DNA from: Rhynchospora pubera
Lineage: Eukaryota > Streptophyta > Magnoliopsida > Poales > Cyperaceae
Direction: 5' to 3'
Assembly (NCBI GenBank): GCA_028095005.1
Contig: CM051461.1
Coordinates: 29,447,432-29,511,431, forward strand
DNA length: 64,000 bases
Below are positions 11,172 through 22,691 of this stretch, one piece after another (position 1 is the first letter of the stretch; the number at the start of each line of letters is the position of its first letter). The position numbers and the translations under genes are program-made. Under the pieces are notes generated by a model. That model was not told the DNA's origin, did not search any database, and saw only the letters and a program-made list of their open reading frames with translations.

Positions 11172-12891
11172 CTAGAAGAAGTCGAACTGGGCAGGTTTGC
11201 TGCTATCACTGTATGAACTGGACCGGTTTAGACCCGGTACAATAGGTGGCCGGTACGACCTTAGCAATGCAAAGTTAATCCCTTTGAAGAAACTATGTGC
11301 CTTCACATCAGCAGCTCCACGACGTGAACCGAGCCGGGCTACCGGGTCTTTCACGAGCAACCCCGCAATAAGGTCCCGTGCGGCTGACTCGGTGGCTCCT
11401 ACTGGAGTTGTGGTCGATGGAAAGGCTAATGGCTGCTTGACAATGTTTCGCAGAGTAACCTCGTTGGTGGGCCCCACGAAGGGGGTACGACCATAAATCA
11501 GCTCGTAAAGAAATATACCGTAAGCCCACCAGTCGACCGCACTGCCGTGGGATCCACCGGAAGCGACCTCTGGCGCAACATATTCATGAGTACCGACAAA
11601 TGAACATGACCGGGCTGTGACAGGTTCAGCAACGAACTGCCGACCTGGCCGGGTACGACCGGAGTTGGGTTTTCTCAGCCTGAAAAGATGGTCAGGTAGA
11701 CAGGATGGATCAGTTGTATGGGCATCACTGGCTGTTGTGGGCTCCACAGCTTCTACAGTTGGTGATGACGTGGACTCCAATGACAGGTCGAAATCTGAGA
11801 GCATTATGTGGCCGTTAGATCGAATTAGAATATTCTCCGGCTTTAGATCTCTGTATACTATTCCAAGCATGTGGAGGTATTCTAGCGCTAATAGAACCTC
11901 AGCTGCGTAGAACCTGAGATAAAATGCCAAGTATAAAAAATATTTAAGTTTAAAAAAAAGGATGAAATTTGAACCTCGGAAAGGATAAGCGTAATTTATT
12001 AATGTAAGGCTTGTAATTTGTGATAATTTTCCGCTGATTAGGAAAACCCACTTGAGGTAAATAATATAAAAAAAATCCTACTTTACCTCACTACAAGAAA
12101 ACTTGAAATGATGGGCATTCAGTCAAAAAAGAGTAAATACATTATACATGAATTCCCTTCACACTTTCTTTTCAAGAAAGAATCATCCATTTTAAGAAAA
12201 ATCGACACATCACTTCAAAATTTAGTAAAAAAAAAGCTATAAAATAATAGGCATTGATGAATAATAAGAAATATTTGAAACTAACAAGAAAATTGTATTA
12301 CCTTGCAGCAGTGACAGGGAAACAAAGTCCGGGCTGACGATGCCGGAGAGAGTGTAAATCACCGCCGCTACAGAATTCCATGACAACACATGAGAAATGC
12401 GGCGCGGCATCAAAATCTGCGTAAAGGCTTGGCAAGAAAGGATGATCGAGAAATTTCAAAATCCTTTTCTCGGTAGCGGCTCTCTCCAGTTTCTTCTTCT
12501 TTGCCAGTGCCATTTTGTCAACAACTTTCATGGCATAATAACAATTTTTCTCATCTCTCAGATGGCACAAATACACCGTGCCGATATCCCCACTGCCAAT
12601 TTGTTTTATGAGTTTGAAGTCTTTTGGTCCAAGCGGGCCCGGCAGTTGGTGTATGATCATGTTTAGTTCTTCGGCAGAGCGGTGAGGCTTAGAGGATGCT
12701 CTCTGTGGAGATGTAGCCGCTGGAGCAGCGGGAGGTGGGGGAGGAGGAGGCGGTGGTGTCGCGTCAAAGGAAAGGCGCGAAAGACTGGAGCAACGGTCGC
12801 AACTACCAGTGCTGCTACTAACAGAACTGTGGCTTGAATTAAGAGTTTCTGATCCAGTTTCCATGTCAGAGTCAGGAGAGAGATCTAACAT
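11172..12891 (-). CDS. PID: PINOID-type AGC VIII serine/threonine protein kinase
   Basis: Exon 1 is 12302-12891 and exon 2 is 11172-11913; the intron (GT...AG) splits an Arg codon at residue 197. The protein is 443 aa, usual for the family. It has a Ser-rich N-terminus, a run of nine prolines (about 46-54), a glycine loop at 98-106, catalytic Lys122, YRDLKPEN with Asp219, and DFD (237-239) in place of DFG, the mark of plant AGC VIII kinases. An insertion of about 50 residues precedes the activation loop, where Ser299 and Ser301 sit before VGTHEYVAPE. The C-terminus is QFDFF. The SFDA motif near residue 42, GGDLHSLRHRQP and the C-terminus match PINOID better than WAG1/WAG2. PINOID phosphorylates PIN auxin efflux carriers at the plasma membrane and controls their polarity, hence organ initiation. 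That role is family knowledge. No disabling change was seen. Confidence 0.94.
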
Positions 12892-13913
12892 TGTTGTGGG
12901 ATTGTGTTCCTTTGTGTTGAGGAAGGGAGTTAGGTTTTATTCTCTGGGGAGGAATAGGGTGGAATAGTGGTGGGCATAGAAACCGGGAATATCTTTTGGC
13001 TGGTTGCTATAAAAGCTTAGCAGGGGAGATCTTGGAACAGTGGAACAGAACAGGGATTAGTGATTCTATTCTTGTTTCTCTGTCCTTGAAGTGGAGATGT
13101 GTGCTTTAAATTAACAGTGGTTGAGTTTTACAGAGAAAGCAAAGGCCAAAGGAGAAAGAGTTAAAGCGCCATTGAAGAGAGAAAATGATGGATGCAGCTT
13201 TTTATTAGTTGAGAGTTGAGAGTCCTTTTACAGTAAGTCAGTCAGGCAGGGTTTTGTTGTGAATTTGTGATTTAGAGGAGATGAGTCTGGATTTTATAGT
13301 AAACGGCTAATAGACGGACCGGATAGTTTTTTTTTAATTATTTTTCAATAAGATTTTTTGCATAAAGAACCTCCAGTGTTGATTTTTCTCAGCTCCTTTT
13401 TGGGTGATTTGAATTTTTGATTGAACTATCATGGTCACATACTCACATCTCGATGTATGACCTCAGCTAAAAATCCCCTCGAATCAATAATGAAAAAGTC
13501 TGATTCCGTTTTTGTTCTTTTAAGACAAGACAAACGGATTTAAATAGCATAGTTGCCTGAGTTTGTTTTGCAAATAAATTGGATCTGTAATTGTAGTTTT
13601 AATTTGAATTGGTGATTGCAGTACATCTTCATTTATTTACTTTCATACTTGTGTGAATTATAAGCTTGTGTTTTTTTTTAAAAAAAAGATTGTGACGACT
13701 TAATTATATTCCATTTGGCACTTTAATTTTCGTTATCAAGAATAAAGTAGAACTGTAGAAGAAAAAAATCTTTTATTGAGTCGTTGTTGAGACATGTAGG
13801 GTCCAGATACTATATGTAAACTTAATTTGTTCTATATTTAGACTCCTATACCTTCATTTTAAAATCGGAAAATTAAAAGGTACTATGTCTAATAATTCAT
13901 ATTCGGGTAGACG
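12892..13913 (-). promoter_or_regulatory. PINOID 5' leader and upstream region
   Basis: This stretch holds the presumed 5' UTR (12892 to about 13260), the candidate TATA box and upstream sequence. No other gene is visible. Auxin-response elements were not searched for systematically. Confidence 0.45.
13292..13298 (-). promoter_or_regulatory. Candidate TATA box of PINOID
   Basis: The minus strand reads CTATAAAATCC about 400 bases before the ATG at 12891, giving a start near 13262 and a leader of roughly 370 nt. It is a motif match only. Confidence 0.4.
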
Positions 13914-14291
13914 ACATCCATATAAATTTAACGACTCAATACCAAACTCTCTTTCCCAACCTCTCAATACCAAACTTTAACGAATTACATTCCTTTTGGG
14001 ATTATACTCTCTATCTTAGCGATTCAAGTGCAGGTAGAAATACAGCCGTACTGGTGACCACAACTATTTGGGCAGTTTGGTTAGAGCGAAACAATCGAAT
14101 CTTCAGACAGCAGTAGAGAAATACTGTTTCTATGTGCCACTGGATTGTCTCTCAGCACAAGTTGTTCTTAGAGCATTGCTAAGTTTAGGATGTTTAGTTT
14201 CTGCTTTTCTTTCTTTCTTTCTTTCTTGCTTGATAGCCTCTATCCAGCTTCCTCTAAAAAAAAAAAAAAAAAAAAACATCCATATAAATTT
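13914..14291 (+). mobile_element. 5'-truncated LINE insertion with 16-bp target duplication
   Basis: The insert is 13930-14275. The 16-base sequence acatccatataaattt occurs immediately before it (13914-13929) and immediately after its A-tail (14276-14291), a perfect target-site duplication. The body ends in a long A run, and around 14050-14115 it encodes a WAVWLERNNRIFRQ-like peptide typical of the C-terminal end of plant L1 ORF2. Everything upstream is missing, as in target-primed reverse transcription that stopped early. The intact duplication indicates a fairly recent event. Confidence 0.85.
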
Positions 14292-14360
14292 GTAAACGGT
14301 CGGATCAAAAACAGGTAAAAGGCCCAATTCAATTATTTTCTATACTGTACCTTTATTCCA

Positions 14361-14990
14361 TACTGATATGTTGCCCTTTTATATATATAATATATTGAAT
14401 TTGAGATCAAACTTCTACTTCCAAAGGGCATGCTTTTACGCTCAATTGTTTAGAATGTCCAACATTGCATACAGATACGTTGCCCTTTTATAAATATACG
14501 AGAAATGCTAGTGTCCAATATATAGGATTGATGTGCTCCGTCTAATACGATCGTTTTCACATTTTTAAATTTCAAATAACCGATCCGAACCGTTCAATAT
14601 GTTTTTCATATTGAAAACTTATAAGAAACCAATTTTTACATTTTTTTCGAAATTTTTTACTATTTTTTGACATTTTAGAAAATTATTGTTATTGGACGAT
14701 CCATCATGTTTATATCATGAATTTTTAAAAAATACCAAAAAATAGTAAACGATTTCGAAAAAATGTAAAAATTGGTTTCTTGTAAGTTTTCAATATTGAG
14801 AATAGATTGAACGGTTCGAATCAATCATTTGGAATTTAGAAACGTGAAAACGATCGTATTGAATAGACCTATCCGTCCTATATATAGAAAACTAGCATTT
14901 TTCATAATATATTGAATTTGAGATCAAACTTCTACTTCGAAAGGCCATGCTCATGCTTTTACACTCAATTGTTTAGAATGTCCAACATTG
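14361..14990. repeat. Tandem duplication of about 110 bp, second copy split by a MITE
   Basis: A unit with ttgcccttttata, ttgaatttgagatcaaac and tagaatgtccaacattg appears whole at about 14361-14470. It appears again at about 14470-14499 plus 14904-14990, interrupted by the foldback MITE. The first copy therefore shows the site without the insertion. Confidence 0.8.
14500..14903. mobile_element. Foldback MITE (404 bp)
   Basis: The two halves are inverted copies. The left end starts GAGAAATGCTAG and the right end, reverse-complemented, starts GAAAAATGCTAG; both continue with similar sequence for well over 100 bases. It has no coding capacity. Subterminal blocks like ccgatccgaaccgttcaat recur in the foldback elements at 39200, 39991 and 41090. 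The superfamily is uncertain, possibly Mutator-like. Confidence 0.75.
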
Positions 14991-15284
14991 TGAATTGGAC
15001 AAAAATACCCACGAAACCATCCTATAGAGAAATTTCCTACATAAAAATAATGTACCAGAAACTATAATGAAGCATAAACCTAACAGTTGTTTGTTCCTAA
15101 TATATATATACATAAGCTTTGATGCACCAAAAACGTCCTAAAATGATATACCGCAGTTTATTACAAATTTTAAATAACATTAGACCCTTTGCACGAAAAT
15201 TTATTTGTTGCTTCTTGTGATCGTTTGCGTTTTGGTTTATGGTTAAGTATCGTGATATAAAGTTATTAACAAAAGGCCATGTTG

Positions 15285-18200
15285 TCTATCTTCCATCAAA
15301 ACATATATTATTCGGCAGTTTAAGATCCGACTCCGAAGATACTATTCGCGTACAGTGTTTAGAACAGTCTGACTGAATGGTGGGATCGCGTTTCATCTGC
15401 AGCTTCACCCGCATCCGCATCCATAGTTGCCGCGTTTCTATCCACAGTTCCATCCGCATCCTTCCACCCGTTTCCTTCTTCTGGAGAGTTCCGACCATGT
15501 GGCTCCTGTACGGAGGTCATTCAACGGACCGATCCGATGGGTACAGATGCTCTCTCTCTCCGATCCTCCTTTATCTCTCCTCCTTTTATCTCTCTTCCTT
15601 GCAAAAAATAATCTCGAAGCCATTTTCTCCATCTTCGCAACTGAAGGTTTTTGCTCAGATCCATTTTCTCGAAGCCCTCTTCTCCATCTTCTTTCTTTCT
15701 TTGTTTCGATAATCCATCTTCATCATTCCGGTGAGTTTTTAATTTTTATTTTGCTTTCTGTTCTTAATTATTTTTCTTTGTGTTTACAGTTTTTTTTTCT
15801 CTTTGTATAATTAGTAAGTCTAAATTTTTCTACTCTCACAAGTTTTGCTGTCATTATAATATGCAATCCATCTAATCGACATAGGTTGTCCTTATTTGGC
15901 CCTTTTTATCAGATTTAAAACTCAAATTCTTTGAGAAAATTACTGCTGAAATTCAAGTCAAGTACTAAATTATGTCATTTTTCCCTAGGCTGAGACATAG
16001 AGAATCGAATCGAGGCGCAAACATGAAATAATCAAGCTGTCACTTTTTTCCCATTGTCGAATGTGAGTTCATCCATTTAAAGGTCAATTGGTGCCTTACT
16101 TCATGCGATATATTATCTGGTGGATTTTATCATTTTTATTTGATTATATGGCCTAAAAGGATCCATTATTTCTCGCCTATATACATTTTTTTATTTTTTA
16201 AATTATAGCCTTGGTGGAACAATGAGATGCGTTGGAAGAAAAAAATTAACTGTCCACCTAAAATGCTTATTCCTAAATCAGGATCTTATCGGTAAAGGAA
16301 AGCTCGAAATGCTCACCATGAACTATTGTATAATTTTTTTCATACATTTTCTGAATTATTTTCTATAAGCTCTTTTATATTTTATAGATAAATCTCAGAT
16401 TGATTGTCTTCAAGCCTTGCTGCACTCGATAATTAAGTTTTCGTGCCCTGTGAATTAACTTAAGTTAATATAGTTAAACTACGTGCTTAGTACATTGCTG
16501 GTACGCATTTGGTTGGTCAAAGATTAGGCTGCACACTGCTTTCTTTGTTGTACAATTAGTACACGATGCTTTCTTTTTGATTATTTTATTTCTAATTTAA
16601 AAATTAAGCCAGATGATTAACATATTATTGTTGACTTGCTATGTATGTTGTGAGTGCAGTGCAGATGTGCTTTTCTCTCACATTGACCCCCCTATTTGAT
16701 AAATTCAGGTGCCGTCTCTTTCTAATTTTTGTATTTTATTTGTGGATAACTTCCTGTGCATTTTGTTAGTGGAGTGTTGTTGATTTTTATGGAAACTTAT
16801 GCCATTTCTGTATGGAAATTTATTCTGGCACCATTTTAATCCTGAGTTTGTATGATTTCTTTTGTTGTCTCATGTCCAAAAGTGTTCATTTTTGTTCTTC
16901 ATTGAGCATCAACAAAAATCACAATCTGAAGGTTTGAGTTGTAATGTGTAAGAGAATTCTATTTGATGTATTGTTAGGTAGTGTAGGTGCATCTATTAAT
17001 TTAACTTTATTGTGTTATTTTTTTAAGACTAAGAACTACTTTTGTGTAGGATCAAATTTAATAGGGGAGATGCTGTTACAAACACATATTATAGCAACTA
17101 AAAGAGGCAGTATATTTCCATCTTCAAAATAGATGGCTTTTTTAATGCTTCTTTGGTATTAATTTTCAGCAAGGTTGTTTCCTCATAGGTGAGCTGCACT
17201 TATTCTTGCTATGAAGATCTCAAGGTACATTGTACAGTGTACACCTATACAAGCGACGAGGTGTCCTTTTTTTCTGGTAAGATTCAGTCGTAGTTAGATC
17301 CAAATTACATGAAAAATTTATTGCGTATTATTTTCTTTCAGGTCTTGCTGTGCACCAATTTTGCATTAGATTAGTTGTTACTTAAATAGAATAGAAAATT
17401 TTCTGGTGATTGAGCTTAGCATATGCTTCTGATTTTGTTGACAGAAATTGCTCGATTTACTGCTTATGACATTTTAATTTGTTTTCTAGATAATATCTTA
17501 GGATTTTGAAAAGATAGCAATTCGAGATAAGAGCATGTGATTGCTCATCCTATCATTGGCAGAAACCTTTTTTTTAGGTTTTCTAATTTGAACTCTGTAT
17601 ACACATCACTTTCCTTCAACAGTGGCTTTACTGGCAAATCAAAATACAACAAATAGTACTCCGGCTATTGTTCAATTGTTCCTATAACGCAAGAAAAACA
17701 AAATTATTTCCTTTTTTTACCCTTCATTGACTATTTTTATTAGTACCCTAAACTACTTTTAAATTAGCTCTTGAGAATATGATGCATAAGTGTCAAAAAA
17801 CTTTGTATGAAATAACTAAAATATATACTGAGTTGGTGTGCTTTACAGCTCAGAAGGAGGCTTTGAGTCCCACATAACTTCTACTGTTGACATTTAGTGC
17901 AACTAATAATACTGAGTTTTCAGTGCAATCCCACATTATTTCTAAAATATATACTAGATTTCAATGTCCATGTTCATTGTTTCTATACTGGAAAATGATG
18001 CTCATAGGTGTTAGTTCAATTTATTTGATCTAATTAGAAGATGTCTACATTTTGAATATATTTTGTATCTATTTTGTTTATGCAATTGCATATATATTTA
18101 TAAGATCAATGATAGCATACGACTATAGGAGATGGGTTAAAAGAGCACATGTATAATTTCACTCTTTCTCTTTTTGTGCTTTTGTTCAGCTTTTATTATT

Positions 18201-18805
18201 AAATAAAATAATACATAGAAGATATTCCTTATGTTTGTTTTCTAGATTGTCTCAAAAAATAAAACAAAAAGGAAGAGCCAGCCTATGAGGGTTTCAATTC
18301 ACATCAACAGTACAAATCGAGCTAATCATCTCATTTTCAGGTATGTTTTGATTTGTATCTTGGTTCAATTTTAAACTCCTTAAGATGTACATTAATTTTA
18401 GCTATGTATCAACTTAGGTTCTGTTGACACTGTAGTTGATTGTGTTTCGGCTGTGTATCAACTAATGATTATGAACTTAAGATATAGTAGTTCATCATGA
18501 TCTGCTTAAGATATACATTATTTTGTCGTCAGAATTATTAGATGTTTACATCTATTTAAATGGAATAACTCAGAGGCATAAAAAAGGGTAAAATAGGAAA
18601 TTTTAAGAAAAATATCTATTTCTCATGGATAGGAACATAATCCTTTACCGAAAGAGCTTTTCTTTCCTTTGAAGAATTTTTATTTTTTTTACCACTGCTA
18701 TTCGTTTTGTTCCACATTAAAAAGGCAAATTACATGATTAATCATAAAATTGAACAAAATAATGAGAAAAAAAATAGGTCGCGCAACGCGCGACGAGCCC
18801 ACTAG
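15285..18805 (+). mobile_element. Helitron-1, non-autonomous; left end uncertain
   Basis: The 3' end is clear: a short GC hairpin (gcgcaacgcgcg, 18781-18792) then cactag with CTAG at 18802-18805 followed by T, as in plant Helitrons. The 5' TC end is less certain. TCTATCTTCC at 15285 resembles the start of Helitron-2 but is preceded by G rather than the usual A. From about 15374 it shares a module with Helitron-2 (compare 43121-43260), including ccgcatccgcatcca repeats and a C/T-rich tract. No Rep/helicase and no captured gene were recognised. Confidence 0.65.
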
Positions 18806-19013
18806 TATATATTGTTGTTGGTATAGCCGTATAGAGCATTATTTACTATAACAGTTATTATACTTATTATTATCATTATTTTTGTTGTTGTTGACGTCCA
18901 TAGTTGTAGATTTTTACAATCAATGATACGATATGAAAGCTTACAATTATCAGTCGGTCATGAAAATGTATAACATCTGTGCTTACTTACCACAGCATCA
19001 AGCTTATCTTATA
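18806..19013. other. Short spacer between Helitron-1 and a MULE-type MITE
   Basis: AT-rich spacer with simple ttattat and ttgttg runs. Nothing else is visible. Confidence 0.5.
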
Positions 19014-19717
19014 GTTCGCATAGGGAAATTGATTACTACCGTCGTTCAATTTGCCATCGCTGTCATCGCGCGTCAACAAGCAACGCTCTCTCTCCTTTAT
19101 TCACCCAGTGCGTATTTTTTATCCGTTTCGTTTTTATAAGTGTTCACTTTAATATGTACAAATGTTCACTTTGTAGTAGAATTGTTCAGTATTTTATAAG
19201 TGTTCGCTAGACCAAATATGTTCATTTTGATTTTTTTTTTTTTTTGACAAAAGTTCAGTTTGGTCAATAAAAATATTCAGTTAATTGAGTATAACTGTTC
19301 AGTTAGTTACAACAGAAAATATAAATGTTATGAGCAAACATGTTTATTTTATTAAGTATAAATGTTTAGTTTAGTAAGTACGAATGTTCAGTTATTTAAA
19401 TATAAATGTTCAGTTAGTTGCAACAGAAATACAACTGTTATAAGAAAAAAAACCAAGCGAAGGGGTTACGAATCGGACAAAAAATACATGTAAAAATTAG
19501 AATTGGAAATGAACCGATCCGGTTGAAATTAATTTTTTTTCTGAATTCTACCCCTGCCTCCTAACGCACCTCTTGACCACGCGCAACTCTGATTTTAGCG
19601 CGATTCTGACGCATTTAACTGAACACTTCTTATTATTAAACTGAACATTTGTAACACACGATAATGATGGCTGGAATGGTATATTTACCGATGGCACTTA
19701 TAATTTCTGTTCTCATA
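19014..19717. mobile_element. MULE-type MITE copy 1 (9-bp target duplication)
   Basis: The element is 19023-19708. One end reads GGGAAATTGATTAC and the other, reverse-complemented, AGAAATTATAAGTGCCATC. The flanks are GTTCGCATA (19014-19022) and GTTCTCATA (19709-19717), a 9-bp duplication with one mismatch, as expected for Mutator-like elements. The interior carries irregular repeats of tgttcagtt and tgttcacttt. Related copies lie at 49686 and 51442. Confidence 0.8.
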
Positions 19718-21877
19718 GTACTAATTAGCAAACATTATTTTCTTTAAGAAAGAATGGGTCGACTTTCTAATTTTTTTTTTTTACTTTAAATACCATCTCG
19801 AGCCGTATTTCGAATCGGTAATTTTCATTTATTGCGTATTGTTTTGTGTCACTAGATCATAAGCTGGCTTTTAAGTAAATATTTTACACTTGATTGCCTT
19901 TTCGTTTAATAATAGTTTATAGACAAAATTGCCTATTACTCATGTAACTAATTTTGATCTTCATTGGGGGTGCGTAACACATCTCTTTCATGTCTTACTT
20001 TACAGATTCAACGATTTAAACTTTGATGCACACAACGATGCTATTTAGTGTATCATAAATTCATAATTCCAACAAACTATTAATTGAACTGAGTTTGATG
20101 ACAGTCATTTAAGTCACAAATAACCAAAACCCTGTACTTATTAAAGTCTGTTCGACGGAATTGAAAGCGAGAATTTAATTATAAGTTATTATTAAGTTTT
20201 TCAAGGTTGTAGAAGAAATTACGCCAAAAAACTAGGCTCCTGTAGTTCTGTCCAAGTAATAACGCTTAAACTGGCCAAAAAACTAAAGTTAGGAGAACAT
20301 GGTAGGCAACTCAACTGAAGCTTCATGTAATAACGATTAAACTCATAAACTGGCCAAACGGCTAGTCTGACAAGTGCGAGCTATCAGCCTACCACCTGCC
20401 TTCCCTAGAAGGCCTCTTTTAGGGATCCGTATCCTCTGTAGCTCGCTTTAAGAATTGCTCTCTGCAGTTTTCATTATGACCGTCAAATCTAATTTCGACG
20501 CTAAGATTTACGAACCGTATAAATTTGATATTAATCACGGTACATTCATTATTGATCGGACGGTCAGCAACCTGGATTGCTCTATGCAGTTACTGTAGAG
20601 TGTAGAGGATATCATTAGTGGTCCTTGCCATTGTCAAGTTTTCATTCCACTGACGACGTGGCAAAGCCTTTCTTTGGAGAAATATCCAATTGAAATAAAA
20701 TGATGAATGAGATATTTGCAAAAATAAGGGCATGGAGAGGTCTATGACCCCATTGTTGAAGGTGACGCATGCATAGGCATGTTAATGTCCTTTATTGACC
20801 TCAGCTACCAAAAAGCAGAAAAAGTACATCATTTATCGAATAGTTGCCAATCAAAACTCAAAATATTATTGTTTGACAGCCACTGTCAAACTTTCAAAAA
20901 AAACTCAAAATATTATTTTTATTAAAAAAATAAAAAACAATAATTTGTTTAAGAAGTCCCACTGATAAGTAACAACAACAACAATAATTAATGAATATAA
21001 AAAAATAATAGTCAGTTGTCATGATATGATCTATTATTCATCATGTGATATAATCCCTCCTTGTGAGATGTCCTCAAATCAATTATGTCTGCCATTTATT
21101 ATCCACCCATTTGTTGACAACAGAGATTAAATTTACAAGTTGTGCAACCGTACATCAGCAAATACAAAGTAAGTCGATTTTTTCTTCAAGCTTTGTTAGG
21201 TGGTTCAAGAAAGAAACTAATAGTGAGGATAAATATTGGAGAGCTAATTATAACATTTAAGAAATTGATGCTAAGTGCTAAGAATTGTAATTATTTGTAT
21301 TTTATTTACCTATCAAAAGCCAGCAGAAATAGTAGCCATAGTCAACTATATAATTTGCATGGAATATAAATGTATATATATTCTATGGACCGCAAATTTG
21401 TTGAAATATATATGATAAAATTTATTGTATGGACCACAAATTTGTGATTGGTCTATTATCTTACAGAAAAATGAGCCCTTTAAGTTCCTATATAAATGTG
21501 CAGTTACAAAATACCAATGATCATCGATCAATTGGACCAAATTTATGATTTAAAAAACAAGCAACATTGAAGTGATGAAAGGATCAATCTACATCAATGC
21601 TCTTAGGAGGCTGACCTTACAGCCTTGAACTATCTCACCCCAAAAATTTCCCCAAAAGGAAGGAGATGAAAGAGAGTGTTAAATACATGCATAGATATAT
21701 TGTCACGCTTTTCTTATTTCCTTATCAGGGGAAGCACATATAGCGAGGTCTTTTCTTAAATGCCAACATTACTCGTAATTTTGATGCATAATAGAAGAGA
21801 TATATATAATTTTTTCCTCTGTAAACGTATGGGTGAGACAGCGCAAATTAAATGGCCATTCTATTTCAAGGAAAAAA
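19718..21877. other. Intergenic DNA, with a possible foldback element near 20417-20610
   Basis: No gene is recognised. At about 20417-20610 the two sides (atcctctgtag... and ...tagaggatatcat, with gaccgtc/gacggtc inside) form an imperfect inverted repeat that may be an old MITE. The small frames near 21063-21540 overlap each other on both strands and have no known features. Confidence 0.5.
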
Positions 21878-22092
21878 ACATATAAATGGAATTATATATT
21901 GATTGTCCATTTTCATTATTCCTATTAATTGTATGAGATCTATAGCATTAATTAGAAGATTTGTTTTTGGCTTATAAATAGAGGATGCAAGTTGTATATT
22001 GTAATTCAATTGTTGAGAATAAGAAATACAGAGCACCAATTTACTCTCTCTTTTATCTTTGTCTCTTCCACTTTTCACTTTATTTTACAACA
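21878..22092 (+). repeat. Copia-2 5' LTR
   Basis: It ends in acaaca. A promoter-like ttataaatagagg lies near 21969-21981, which would start transcription close to 22010. The first three bases (aca) differ from the canonical TGT of the other copy, so this edge has been altered. Confidence 0.88.
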
Positions 22093-22105
22093 CGTTATCA
22101 GCATG
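22093..22105 (+). other. Candidate Copia-2 primer binding site
   Basis: The bases cgttatcagcatg directly follow the LTR. The position is right and the motif resembles the one that follows many short-LTR plant Copia elements, but the tRNA was not identified. Confidence 0.5.
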
Positions 22106-22691
22106 AATTGCTCGGGAGAAAAAGGTAAAAGGGTTTTGATTGAAATTGATTAATTTTCTTTTCGTATCTATTCTTTTTCTCTCTGGAATCACAAATCTAA
22201 ACAGTACGTTGGTACTAATTGAAATTGATATAGTGTATTTGAATATTTGAGGTATAAATATGTTTAGATCTATTTTTTCGTATCTATTTTTTTTCCTGGA
22301 GTCACAAACTCTTCGTAGGTGAAAACTTTTTATATTCTGTTTAGAGTTTAGATTTGAGATCCTTTTCGTAATGTTGCTAATAAATATTCTCTTCTATATT
22401 TAGATCTCTTCTATAACTACAAATGTTATTCTCTATTTAGATCCAATTTTTTTCTCGTACGTGAATTTTTTTTAGATCTCTGTTTGATCTAGATCCTTTT
22501 TTTTTCTCGTACGTGAATATTCCTAGGTAAAAGATTCGATTGAGAATAATATAGAAAATTCTTAGTTTCATTTTTTTTAGATATTTGAATCTGAATTTTT
22601 TTTGTTTGAATTTATGAGAATCATTTTATTCCCCGAAGTGAATGATGATAAATAATTATTTAGTGATATTATTCGGACTTGAAACTTTATC

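Noticed and set aside
12085..12110. CACTACAAGAAAA in the PINOID intron as a CACTA transposon end
   Set aside because: No matching inverted end or target duplication was found in the intron; it may be a remnant at most.
15427..15810. Overlapping plus-strand frames in the Helitron-1 5' module as genes
   Set aside because: They come from a C/T-rich tract that keeps several frames open; no recognisable protein.
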